Assembly (NCBI GenBank): GCA_001994995.1
Contig: MDJM01000041.1
Span: 1-41,233 of the forward strand
Source: Candidatus Parepulonipiscium sp. PG-Nuni2H_MBin01
Lineage (GTDB): Bacteria; Bacillota; Clostridia; Lachnospirales; Cellulosilyticaceae
Direction of reading: 5' to 3'
DNA length: 41,233 nt
In this document: positions 9,608 through 17,907 of the stretch, piece after piece
How the letters are laid out: every line of letters begins with the position of its first letter
How positions within the stretch are numbered: the stretch's first letter is position 1
The notes under the pieces: model-generated
The model's database searches: none
What the model was told of the DNA's origin: nothing
The model's input: only the letters and a program-made list of their open reading frames with translations
Program-made: the position numbers and the translations under genes

Positions 9608-9635
9608 GGCACTGTTAAATTAAGAAAACAGCACC
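9608..9635 (-). promoter_or_regulatory. leader hairpin of the GCTGTTAACTT family (copy 3)
   Basis: Nine-base-pair arms with two G-U pairs and a 10-nt loop. The minus-strand core here is GCTGTTTTCTTAA. It ends 23 nt before the ATG at 9584. Confidence 0.6.
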
Positions 9636-9713
9636 TTGTAACAATTTAATGCCAATAGATATAATCAAATTGTTACTTTTTCTTATATATTATGCACAAC
9701 TCTACAAAAAATA

Positions 9714-9742
9714 TTGACACCTTGCTTAATATAAGAGAAAAT
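9714..9742 (+). promoter_or_regulatory. candidate promoter for the cyclase at 9781-11370
   Basis: A perfect TTGACA (9714-9719) is followed after 17 nt by GAAAAT (9737-9742), four of six matches to the -10 consensus. The start would lie about 30 nt before the ATG. Confidence 0.5.
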
Positions 9743-9780
9743 ATAAATAGAAAAAAATTTATTACAAGGAGGGAACAGCA

Positions 9781-11370
9781 ATGTCACTTATATTTTTAAG
9801 TCTGTTATTTTTAATGGTATATTTTATTCAAAACTATCTATTTTTAACGTTTATAAGTAAAATATTACATATCAAAAGCCAACCAAAAACTATAATTTTG
9901 CTATCAACATTAAACGCTATACTTAACTTTGGCATCACTGCCGTTTTCGTAGCGTCCACATTTTGGGCATACGTCCTAATCACAGCTCTGTATATAGTAG
10001 AAGCGCGCATTTTCTTACGTGCCACTGATACAGTTGAGTTAAGTTGCGCATTAATGGTACCGTACTATTTAATTTCAATATCATTTTGCGTCAGCGCTAT
10101 AATGTCGCTATTTACCAACTATAGCTTATTTAATATTTTAGGCAGCTCCCAGTTACTATTAACTCAGCGTATACTAACTTCTTTGTTAGTTTCAATTTTT
10201 ATAATAGGTCTAACTCATTTTTTAAACGAAGAGTATTCAACTGCATTAGTAAGATACCCTGACCGAATGAGAATATTTTGTTTACTAGAAATAGCGGGCT
10301 TAGTTCAAATGTTAATTGTTTCCAATCTATTTACGGTAGAAGAACTTAGCTTACCTATAATAGCTACCATCGCTACAGTAGGCTTTATAAGTTTAGTAAT
10401 ATTCCATATAGGATTATTTACATTAGTTGGCGTGGAGCTTATTCAAGATTATAAAGTATATTCAAACTCTAAATTGCTAGAAAATATGTATAGAAACATT
10501 TTGATTGATAAGTCTGAGCGTACTATAGAAATCGATTGTACTACAGGGAAGCTAATTAACTACGTATTTAAAAATGAGCTACAAACATCTCTAATAGGTA
10601 GTTACTACGAGGCTATGACTCAAACGATTGTAGAAAGTAGAGTTCATCCAGAAGATAAAGAATTATACGCTTCTAAACTGAAGTTATCATATATGGTTAT
10701 GAGTATTGATGAAGACAGGCGTTCTTACGATGTGGAGTATAGATTAAAAAATGACTACAACGAATATGTTTGGTATAAAGATTTTATCATGATTCAGCGC
10801 GATACTGAGCAAGATACTATAAAGGCAATTGTAATGACTAACAATATCCAGCTAGAAAAAAATCTGCTGTTTAATGCTAGCATAGACCATCTATCCGGTC
10901 TTTATAATAAGAAAACTACCGAAGATTTAATTACACAGCATTTAATGACACATGATAGTGGAATAATGTTTTTAATAGATATAGACAACTTTAAAGCTGT
11001 AAATGATAATCTAGGCCATGACTTTGGCGATGGGGTAATTACAGAAGTTTCTGAGAAAATAAGAATATTATTTAAACCTACGGATATATGTGGCCGAATT
11101 GGCGGAGATGAATTTATGGTGTTTTTAAAAAAGGAACGAGATGTAGCTCTAAACATTGAAGAAAAGGCCGCGCAAATTTGTGAAGTAATCCACAAAACAT
11201 ACTATAAAGAAGAGTTAAAAATTACTATATCTAGCAGTATTGGCATTTGTGAAATAACAGATGATATTACTACATTCGGTGAATTATATAAATCAGCGGA
11301 TATAGCGCTATATGCATCCAAAGATAGGGGAAAAAATACTTTTACAATTTTTTCACAAAACCATGTATAA
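9781..11370 (+). CDS. Seven-TM sensor diguanylate cyclase
   Basis: This 529-residue protein has about seven TM helices (residues 1-217), a linking helix (YSNSKLLENMYRN), a PAS-like region (about 237-370) and a C-terminal GGDEF domain (about 375-525). The cyclase site is canonical: DHLSGLYNK, IDIDNFKAVND, GHDFGD and GRIGGDEF (GGDEF at 441-445). It should condense two GTP to c-di-GMP in the cytoplasm in response to a membrane or external cue. The inhibitory site is KPTD instead of RxxD, so product feedback may be weak. The ATG follows AAGGAGG by 8 nt. It diverges from the phosphodiesterase-like gene at 7281-9584, giving an opposed pair with a shared 196-nt control region, and converges on a second cyclase at 11598-13175. 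Four other window genes are its paralogues. Confidence 0.93.
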   Translation: MSLIFLSLLFLMVYFIQNYLFLTFISKILHIKSQPKTIILLSTLNAILNFGITAVFVASTFWAYVLITALYIVEARIFLRATDTVELSCALMVPYYLISISFCVSAIMSLFTNYSLFNILGSSQLLLTQRILTSLLVSIFIIGLTHFLNEEYSTALVRYPDRMRIFCLLEIAGLVQMLIVSNLFTVEELSLPIIATIATVGFISLVIFHIGLFTLVGVELIQDYKVYSNSKLLENMYRNILIDKSERTIEIDCTTGKLINYVFKNELQTSLIGSYYEAMTQTIVESRVHPEDKELYASKLKLSYMVMSIDEDRRSYDVEYRLKNDYNEYVWYKDFIMIQRDTEQDTIKAIVMTNNIQLEKNLLFNASIDHLSGLYNKKTTEDLITQHLMTHDSGIMFLIDIDNFKAVNDNLGHDFGDGVITEVSEKIRILFKPTDICGRIGGDEFMVFLKKERDVALNIEEKAAQICEVIHKTYYKEELKITISSSIGICEITDDITTFGELYKSADIALYASKDRGKNTFTIFSQNHV

Positions 11371-11532
11371 TATAACCAGCTAATGGTTAATCTATTGTTA
11401 ACACTGAATGTTGTAGGTTCTAAACGGAAACGGTCGTAAGGTAAAACATTCAGCCATCAGATTGAGAAACTTATAAAATGATTTACTCTAGACCCCCTAG
11501 GGCAGTCATTCTTATCTACCTACACACATAAG
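11371..11532 (+). ncRNA. structured 3' region or candidate small RNA
   Basis: Between the stop codon and the terminator at 11533 lie about 160 non-coding bases with several helices. CTGAATGTT (11404-11412) pairs with AACATTCAG (11445-11453) around a 32-nt interior rich in GGAAACGG-type sequence. A second imperfect hairpin surrounds CTAG-ACCCC-CTAG near 11491-11504. I do not recognise a known RNA family. It could be the cyclase 3' UTR, a processed RNA, or a separate transcript. Confidence 0.35.
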
Positions 11533-11577
11533 AAGGCATAAACTCCCCCCTCACTTATAGTTTATGCCTTTATTTTT
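11533..11577 (+). terminator. intrinsic terminator between convergent cyclase genes
   Basis: Perfect 12-bp arms (11533-11544 and 11559-11570) with a 14-nt loop are followed on plus by TATTTTT. On minus the hairpin lacks a T-run, though it may still help to stop the convergent gene at 11598-13175. Confidence 0.85.
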
Positions 11578-11597
11578 ATGGAATTTTTATGAAATTA

Positions 11598-13175
11598 TTA
11601 TGCTGTAGCTAGAGTAGCTGCTGCTATTGTAAATGTGTTTTTCCCTTTCTCTTTTGATACATATAACATCTTATCTGCCTCTTCATATAATTTGGTAAAG
11701 TTATTTAGCTGCGCTGATGCACCGCAAATCCCTACGCTAGCTGATATAGTAACGTAAATCCCATCTCTAGAATAAGTATGCTCAATCTCATTACATAACT
11801 GCCTTGCCTTATCTATAATGTTTAACTGGGCAGTAGTTTTTAAAAACATTATAAACTCATCTCCTCCAAGGCGACCTACTATATCATCTGGTCTACACAA
11901 GCCAGTTAATTTCTGCGACACCTCTTTAAGAACCATATCTCCTACCCCATGCCCTAGATTATCATTTACCAGCTTAAAATTATCTATATCTAAAATAATT
12001 AAATAACCGGAATGATGCGTAGCTAAATATCTATCAATAGATTCCTGCGTAGAACGTCGATTGAAAATTCCTGTTAAATCATCAATAGTAGCACAGTACG
12101 TAAGCGACTTTTCGCTTTGAATGTTATTAGTAACAATAAGAGCATTGCTACCGTTTTCATCACCACTAACCATTATAAAGTCGCGGTACCAAATAAACTC
12201 CCCATCTTCTGAAATTAACCTATATTCATATTCCCAAGACGATATACCTTCTGATAAGTTTCTTAGCATATGCGATAAGTTAGTGCTAGCATAATATATT
12301 GCCTTATCCTCAATATGCATTTTTTCATCCAATAAAGCGCGCCCGACCTTTTCGTATGAAGTACCAACGAAAATTTCCTGACTTTCTCCGCGCAACATAT
12401 AATTTACAATTAAACCGCTATTACAATCCACCTCAACCATATATTCAGATTTATCAGTAACTAACGATTTATACATTAAATCCATTAACGTTGGGTTAGA
12501 TTTATTCTTCTTATCCTCCATCATCTCAAAACCAACTAACATAAATAAGCTAATTAAGAAAATGCATAGGTCAGCTCCGGTGGAAGATAAAGTAATTAAA
12601 CCTAAGCTATAATCATTGTACGAATTAAACATAAGAGCAGAAATAAATAAATGAGCCATTAGAGCAATTTCTAGTGCGAAAAATATAATTAACTTATGAT
12701 GTTTATTTTTTAATAGTAAGCAGTAATGGTGTAAATTGGAGCTGATAAATACACTAGTGCACAAAATAGTTAGAACACAAGAACCAATTCTTACATATAA
12801 TAACACGTGCTCATCGGTAAATGTACCTGCTAAGCCTGCTTCTCCCCACAAAGAAAGCACTGCAGCAACCAAAATAATATTAATAATTCCATATAGCGGA
12901 ACCATAAGTGAAAAAACTGATTTTGTTAAACGTGGTCCTTCAAAGAAAATAACAACTTCAATAAGGTACATAAATAAGATTAAACTACATAGTTTTGACA
13001 TAGAATTAATATAGGCACCTGTATTGGCCATAATAAGAACGTTAAAAGTGGCTAATGCAAGTTTTCCTATTAAATGTCCCCGTAAAAACAATACTTTGCT
13101 AAGAAAGTGAAATAAAGTGACATCTTTACAAAAAAATAGTATAAAAAATAAATAAGTTAAAGCTTCAGACTGCAT
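11598..13175 (-). CDS. Seven-TM sensor diguanylate cyclase with inhibitory site
   Basis: A 525-residue paralogue of 9781-11370: about seven TM helices in the first 220 residues, a PAS-like region with EYRLISEDGEFIWYRDF, and a GGDEF domain with DDLTGIFNRR, LDIDNFKLVND and GRLGGDEF (GGDEF at 437-441). It is the only one of the five cyclases with a true RxxD (RPDD, 428-431) five residues before GGDEF, the site where c-di-GMP inhibits many cyclases, so product feedback is predicted. The start has AAGGAGG 8 nt upstream. A leader hairpin (13203-13241) of the family otherwise seen before Cache-GGDEF-EAL genes lies 27 nt upstream. It is a separate unit, because the chemoreceptor gene upstream ends in a terminator. 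Confidence 0.93.
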   Translation of the reverse strand: MQSEALTYLFFILFFCKDVTLFHFLSKVLFLRGHLIGKLALATFNVLIMANTGAYINSMSKLCSLILFMYLIEVVIFFEGPRLTKSVFSLMVPLYGIINIILVAAVLSLWGEAGLAGTFTDEHVLLYVRIGSCVLTILCTSVFISSNLHHYCLLLKNKHHKLIIFFALEIALMAHLFISALMFNSYNDYSLGLITLSSTGADLCIFLISLFMLVGFEMMEDKKNKSNPTLMDLMYKSLVTDKSEYMVEVDCNSGLIVNYMLRGESQEIFVGTSYEKVGRALLDEKMHIEDKAIYYASTNLSHMLRNLSEGISSWEYEYRLISEDGEFIWYRDFIMVSGDENGSNALIVTNNIQSEKSLTYCATIDDLTGIFNRRSTQESIDRYLATHHSGYLIILDIDNFKLVNDNLGHGVGDMVLKEVSQKLTGLCRPDDIVGRLGGDEFIMFLKTTAQLNIIDKARQLCNEIEHTYSRDGIYVTISASVGICGASAQLNNFTKLYEEADKMLYVSKEKGKNTFTIAAATLATA

Positions 13176-13202
13176 AAAATACCTCCTTAGTTAAGCTCCC
13201 CA

Positions 13203-13241
13203 AACGCGGTTATCTTAAACCCATTTTAAGTTAACAGCGTT
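13203..13241 (-). promoter_or_regulatory. leader hairpin of the GCTGTTAACTT family (copy 4)
   Basis: Three helices of 5, 4 and 6 bp stacked across two 1x1 mismatches, loop ATGGG, with GCTGTTAACTTAA in the 5' arm on minus. It ends 27 nt before the ATG at 13175. This copy precedes a cyclase of the other family, so shared gene ancestry alone does not explain it. Confidence 0.65.
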
Positions 13242-13352
13242 GATGTGATAAAAATCTGTTTCATTATATAATATTAAGTTTCTTGCTAAGCTATGTGTAC
13301 TTGTCAGTTGATAAAGCCATAAAAATTATTAGCAGGCTTGGCCTAAAATTCT

Positions 13353-13384
13353 AAAAAAAAGAACAACCCCAAAGGAGTTGCTCT
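13353..13384 (-). terminator. intrinsic terminator of the chemoreceptor gene
   Basis: Ten-base-pair arms (13360-13369 and 13375-13384, two wobbles) are followed on minus by a T-run (13353-13360). It begins 23 nt after the stop at 13408. Confidence 0.85.
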
Positions 13385-13407
13385 TTGTTGTAACTATTTA
13401 AACCTTA

Positions 13408-15384
13408 TTAAACTTCAAAGTTAGCAAGTTGGTTTTCTAGTCCTATTAACTGAGCCTCTAACTCCTCACTAATAGCAACATTCTCCTCAGAAATCCCAGT
13501 GTTTTTAGCCATTTCAGTCTCTAACCTTTCCACATCTGAAATTATGCGAGTTAAAGCATCCTTTTGTACCACAGCGCTTTCAAACACCTGCTTAGATACG
13601 CTTAAAGTCTGCTCACTAGCATTACCAATATCTTCTAGAGCAATAACCGTAACTTCCACCAACTTTTCTCCTTTTTCCAAACTATCAATATTTGCATTAA
13701 TCATTCCATAAATATTACCTACAATTTCAGCAGTTTTAGAAGATAAATCTCTAACCTCATTTGCTACAATAGCAAAACCACGCCCTGCATCACCAGCTCT
13801 AGCTGCCTCGATTGCTGCATTAAGTGCTAATAAATTAGTCTGGTCTGCCACTGCTTCTATAGATTTGATAACATCTATTAAATCATGATTTGCAGCGCTA
13901 ATTGACTGCATTGCATCTACCAATTTCTCCCCTTGTTTCTTACCTTCTCCTGCTTTATCTGCCATTACACTTGCATACTCATAACTCTTATCCATATCTT
14001 CAATAATATTGATAATATCAGTAGCAACTCCAACTGTATCTTGTTTAAAGTCAGTAATAAGTGCGCATTGGTCTATTGTTAACTGAGCTAACTCTTGCGC
14101 CGATTCTGAAATGTGATTAGCCCCAACGCTAATCTCAGCTGTAGATGAATAAATGTTAGATAAAAGTTCTCTTAAATGAGTGGATATGTTAATAAGAGAG
14201 CTTCTAATCTTAGAAAAATCACCTATATATTGCTGAGTTGGCTCCGCTCTAAAGTTTCCATTTGCAAACGATGCTAATATCTCATCAATTTCTTGGATAT
14301 ACGATGTCATCGTAGACGATACAACCTCAACAGAAGCCGCTAAGTGTCTTATCTCAACGTTAGACCTATTAATATGATGTGTATCAACCTCTAAATTTCC
14401 TACCTTAATTTCATCTAAAGCTTTAGACACCTCTGTAAGTGGGTCAATATATTTTTTAACTATAATTACTATAACGCCCCATACTACAAGCATACTAATT
14501 ATTTGTAACCAAATACAAATCCACACTTCATCCCATATAGCATCTGAAATATAGCTAGTAGGATAGTTAGATACAATATAAAACGGTGCAGTGTCAATTG
14601 GGAAAAGACCGCTTAAATATCCTTCTCCACTAGCATCTGTTACTTCTACTACATTATCTGCACTAACTTTAAGTACATCACTATAGTTACTTCCAATTTC
14701 ACTTAAATTATAAAACTTAGTATTTGTAGGCATATATGCACTGTTAGGGTGTGCCAATATATCTCCTTCATATGTAATCATAAACACATAACCATCGTTA
14801 TCGCTATTTAATTCTATTAGTTCATCTTGTAATTCATCTAAGTAAATATCCAAAGCTAACACTCCTAAAACGGTACCGTTAGAATCTGTAATTTTGCTAC
14901 TAACTGATATGACTGACGTATTAGTCATAGCATCAGTGTACTGCTGGGAAATAAAAACCCCATTTGAATTTACAGCTCCTGTATACCATTCCCTATTTAC
15001 CGTATCAAAGCTTGCCCCCGGAACCCAACCTGTAGAAGTTAAAAAAGTGTTGTCTGGCGCTCCAAAGTATAATTCATCCACGCTCTCCCTAGTGTCTGAC
15101 TGCTCAATCATATAGCCTAACAGTATGTCGTAATCCATAGTACCTTGCTCTAGCCCTTTTCCAAATTGAATGGCTAAAGTTTCAATTGTTGCTATTTTTT
15201 CAGCAAAATGTTTATTGATTTGATTTGAGGCAATTTCTGCTTTATTTAGTGAGATTATAGTTGCTGTGCTTTTTGTATCAGTTATAATAGAAGTGATATT
15301 AAGCGCAGTGGTACATAGTAGTATTATTGCAACTAATCCATTAAATATTAGCCTAATCTGTTTTCCTAAAGTTAAATTTTTCAT
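13408..15384 (-). CDS. Methyl-accepting chemotaxis protein with dCache sensor
   Basis: This 658-residue chemoreceptor has TM1 (about 12-34), an extracytoplasmic dCache domain (about 38-278), TM2 (about 288-310), a HAMP region (about 311-365), a second HAMP-like stretch (366-405) and a coiled-coil signalling domain to the C-terminus. The kinase-contact hairpin tip is clear (AIEAARAGDAGRGFAIVANE, about 524-543). The sensor shows F126, R131, W133, Y134, Y149, D151 and D179, with the spacing of the amino-acid-binding dCache motif (first position Tyr in the consensus), so an amino acid or related amine is the best guess for ligand. It should signal to CheA-CheW; no che genes lie in the window. There is no C-terminal CheR-binding pentapeptide. 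It is monocistronic, with its own promoter (15431-15459) and terminator. Confidence 0.95.
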   Translation of the reverse strand: MKNLTLGKQIRLIFNGLVAIILLCTTALNITSIITDTKSTATIISLNKAEIASNQINKHFAEKIATIETLAIQFGKGLEQGTMDYDILLGYMIEQSDTRESVDELYFGAPDNTFLTSTGWVPGASFDTVNREWYTGAVNSNGVFISQQYTDAMTNTSVISVSSKITDSNGTVLGVLALDIYLDELQDELIELNSDNDGYVFMITYEGDILAHPNSAYMPTNTKFYNLSEIGSNYSDVLKVSADNVVEVTDASGEGYLSGLFPIDTAPFYIVSNYPTSYISDAIWDEVWICIWLQIISMLVVWGVIVIIVKKYIDPLTEVSKALDEIKVGNLEVDTHHINRSNVEIRHLAASVEVVSSTMTSYIQEIDEILASFANGNFRAEPTQQYIGDFSKIRSSLINISTHLRELLSNIYSSTAEISVGANHISESAQELAQLTIDQCALITDFKQDTVGVATDIINIIEDMDKSYEYASVMADKAGEGKKQGEKLVDAMQSISAANHDLIDVIKSIEAVADQTNLLALNAAIEAARAGDAGRGFAIVANEVRDLSSKTAEIVGNIYGMINANIDSLEKGEKLVEVTVIALEDIGNASEQTLSVSKQVFESAVVQKDALTRIISDVERLETEMAKNTGISEENVAISEELEAQLIGLENQLANFEV

Positions 15385-15430
15385 ACTCCATCCCCTTTTT
15401 AAAATAAAATATAACTACTCCACTCTATAT

Positions 15431-15459
15431 ATTATATCTTAAACAGCTTACTATTACAA
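15431..15459 (-). promoter_or_regulatory. sigma-A-type promoter of the chemoreceptor gene
   Basis: On minus, TTGTAA (15454-15459), a 17-nt spacer and a perfect TATAAT (15431-15436), about 45 nt before the ATG at 15384. Confidence 0.65.
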
Positions 15460-15463
15460 TACG

Positions 15464-15489
15464 CTGGTTAACATACCATATATAACCAG
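15464..15489. promoter_or_regulatory. inverted repeat upstream of the chemoreceptor promoter
   Basis: CTGGTTA and TAACCAG, 7-bp perfect arms 12 nt apart, sit immediately upstream of the -35 box. The position suits an activator or repressor site. No regulator is identified. Confidence 0.4.
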
Positions 15490-15574
15490 TTTAATTGTCT
15501 TGTGTAATAAATTAAAGAGTACTTTAAATAAGTATACCAATTCATTCAAAAAAATGACTTTTTCGTTTTAATAT

Positions 15575-15619
15575 ACAAAAAAAAAGAACTTACCGTATAG
15601 TATTATATCGGCAAGTTCT
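15575..15619 (-). terminator. intrinsic terminator after the 15625-17895 gene
   Basis: Eleven-base-pair arms (15585-15595 and 15609-15619, one G-U) followed on minus by ten T. It ends the two-gene unit 20247-15625. Confidence 0.88.
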
Positions 15620-15624
15620 ATTAT

Positions 15625-17895
15625 TTATAATAATTTTATAAACTCTTTCCATTCAAGCGGTTTAGAAATGTAATATCCTTGAATAAGTCCAAACTTCGAC
15701 AAGCTCTCAAATTGCTCTTTAGTTTCAATACCTTCTAGCACCATCTGCATCCCTAGAGCTTCTGAAATACAACCAATTCCACCAATTATCGCAAAAGATT
15801 TATGCGATGTATCGTCTACAAAAGCTTTATCGATTTTAATAATATCTAAAGAATACTCCTTCAAATAGCTAAAACTGGAATATCCCGTTCCAAAATCATC
15901 TAATGCAAAGCTAAATCCAAGTTCTTGTAAAGTTTTAATATTTAATCTGACTATTCCTCTTTCTTCCAATAAAATCCCTTCTGTTATTTCTAAGCAAGCT
16001 AAAGAGTAATCCAAATTGTATTTATCCCAAATCCCTTGTATAGTCTCCACAAAATCCTCTTCCATCAGCTGAATAGGAGATATGTTAATGGAAACTTGAA
16101 TGGGAGTCTCTAAAGCGCTTATATCTTTTGCTACCCTCTCTATAATCCAGTTGCTTAAGTCAATTATAACTCTAGTTTGCTCGGCAACATGAATAAATTT
16201 GTCTGGCGGAACAAATCCTAAGTCTTTACTAAACCACCTAATTAGCGCCTCAGCTTTTTGCACCACCTTATTGCTATCTACTATCGGCTGATAATATACT
16301 ACAAACTCCTCAGCAGCAACAGCAGTTTTAAGCGAATTTTTAATATTCTCTTCATATATATACGTTTCATAAACATGTTTGTTAAACAGCAGCACGTTGC
16401 GGTGATTAAGCTCCTTACATTTACGTATCATAACGTAAGTTTTAGTAATTAAGTCCTCCTCATTATGCGCTTGCTCAGGAACTAGCATAGCTACTGAATT
16501 AAATTCAATCTGCAGCGGTTTACACTCAGGTAGCACAAGAGGGTCCGCAAATGTATCTAATATATTGCCTGCAAAGTATTTATAAATATCTTCATCTTCA
16601 ATTTCACTAAAAGGCACCATCAAAATAAATTCATCCCCAGAGTATCGTATAACATCTCCTTTTATTGTAGCGGATAAACGTTTGCTAATTTCTTTTAAAA
16701 CTTCATTACCAACTAAATCTCCACAAGCATCATTAATCCCTTTAAAGTTTTTAACATCTAATAATATAATAGCAAACGATGTATTGTGATTAACATAAGT
16801 TTTGTATAATAACTTAAACATTTTTCGGTTAGGCAGCGTAGTTAATTCATCGTAGTATAGTAAATATTTAATTTTCTTAGGCAAGCTATTTTCAATAACA
16901 TTCGCCATCTCAGCGAAGTGGCTTATGTTAGCATCGTATTCAGGATAATCTTCGCCTAGCTCATTAATGATATTGCTTAAGCTGCGGATTGCCGAGCGTA
17001 CAGGTAAAAGCAATATTATAAGGCCAACCGCTATAACTAATGTAATTCCAACAGTGAGTAATACAATGTTTTTAATTACAAATAAACTATTTTGCGCTAC
17101 GTATTCATTAGACATCACCGAATCTAAGTCTACTACTAAAGTTAAATTTATATCCGTATCTAATATAGAGTAATTTAAGTGCACACTATTATCATATAGG
17201 TCCATAATTTCTAAATTAGGAATTTGGCTAAAAATAACTTTATCTCCATTAGAATAAACTGTGCCATTATTATGATGTATATAAACTTCTAAGTCAGCAA
17301 TTCTATAACTTTCTTTAATCTCAGCAATTAAATTTTCTAACATAATATCTAGCGAAACTACCCCTAAAAATTCATCAGTATAAGGATTTACTATAAACCG
17401 AATAATGCTACTCATAGTAAGGTTACTATAAGGGTCGTAGTAAATATCTGTAACTTCTGCGTTAAAACGCATAGTCTCAGGGTTAATTGCTGGAAAGTCT
17501 AGCAAATCAACATCCGTTATAAACATATCCTCAGCAGTAAACCACATGCCATCCATATTAACGACTAATAGAGTATCCACAAAGCTTAAGTTTGCCATTA
17601 CATAAGCATAGTTAGCTATATTGTTAAGTAAAATATTTCTATGCTCTGTAATATAGCCAAATTGTTCAATTTCAATTAAAGCATTAATCATAGCTTTATC
17701 TGTGGCCAATGCATCTGCCATACCAACTAATAGCTGTAAACTATCCTCAATATGGCTTATAATATCTTCCCCTTGTAAATCGCTAACAAATTCTGCTGTA
17801 GTATTATCAATTAGCTTAATTGAAGTAGTTGTCATATAGCCAACAACTACCATAAAAACTAATATAACTAATAAAATTTTTTTATTATGCTGCAT
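15625..17895 (-). CDS. Membrane Cache-GGDEF-EAL protein, probable c-di-GMP phosphodiesterase (reduced Cache motif)
   Basis: A 756-residue paralogue. TM helices near 7-25 and 272-294 flank a sensor that has lost the R-x-W pocket (DFPAINPETM at that place) but keeps the distal Asp (SLDIML), so its ligand must differ from that of the 7281-9584 protein. The GGDEF half is eroded: the usual TGLPN reads TTLPN, the Asp of GD after the GIND motif is Asn (VGNE), and the signature is SGDEF (419-423). EAL (549-551) and all later catalytic motifs are intact. It begins 12 nt after the stop of 17908-20247, so the two form an operon. Its ribosome site is an unusual run of six G immediately following the upstream stop codon. 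Confidence 0.92.
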   Translation of the reverse strand: MQHNKKILLVILVFMVVVGYMTTTSIKLIDNTTAEFVSDLQGEDIISHIEDSLQLLVGMADALATDKAMINALIEIEQFGYITEHRNILLNNIANYAYVMANLSFVDTLLVVNMDGMWFTAEDMFITDVDLLDFPAINPETMRFNAEVTDIYYDPYSNLTMSSIIRFIVNPYTDEFLGVVSLDIMLENLIAEIKESYRIADLEVYIHHNNGTVYSNGDKVIFSQIPNLEIMDLYDNSVHLNYSILDTDINLTLVVDLDSVMSNEYVAQNSLFVIKNIVLLTVGITLVIAVGLIILLLPVRSAIRSLSNIINELGEDYPEYDANISHFAEMANVIENSLPKKIKYLLYYDELTTLPNRKMFKLLYKTYVNHNTSFAIILLDVKNFKGINDACGDLVGNEVLKEISKRLSATIKGDVIRYSGDEFILMVPFSEIEDEDIYKYFAGNILDTFADPLVLPECKPLQIEFNSVAMLVPEQAHNEEDLITKTYVMIRKCKELNHRNVLLFNKHVYETYIYEENIKNSLKTAVAAEEFVVYYQPIVDSNKVVQKAEALIRWFSKDLGFVPPDKFIHVAEQTRVIIDLSNWIIERVAKDISALETPIQVSINISPIQLMEEDFVETIQGIWDKYNLDYSLACLEITEGILLEERGIVRLNIKTLQELGFSFALDDFGTGYSSFSYLKEYSLDIIKIDKAFVDDTSHKSFAIIGGIGCISEALGMQMVLEGIETKEQFESLSKFGLIQGYYISKPLEWKEFIKLL

Positions 17896-17907
17896 GTAAA
17901 GCCCCCC

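Noticed and set aside
11533..11570. Bidirectional terminator for the 11598-13175 gene
   Set aside because: The hairpin is symmetrical, but on minus it is followed by CTTATG without a T-run, so only the plus direction is claimed.
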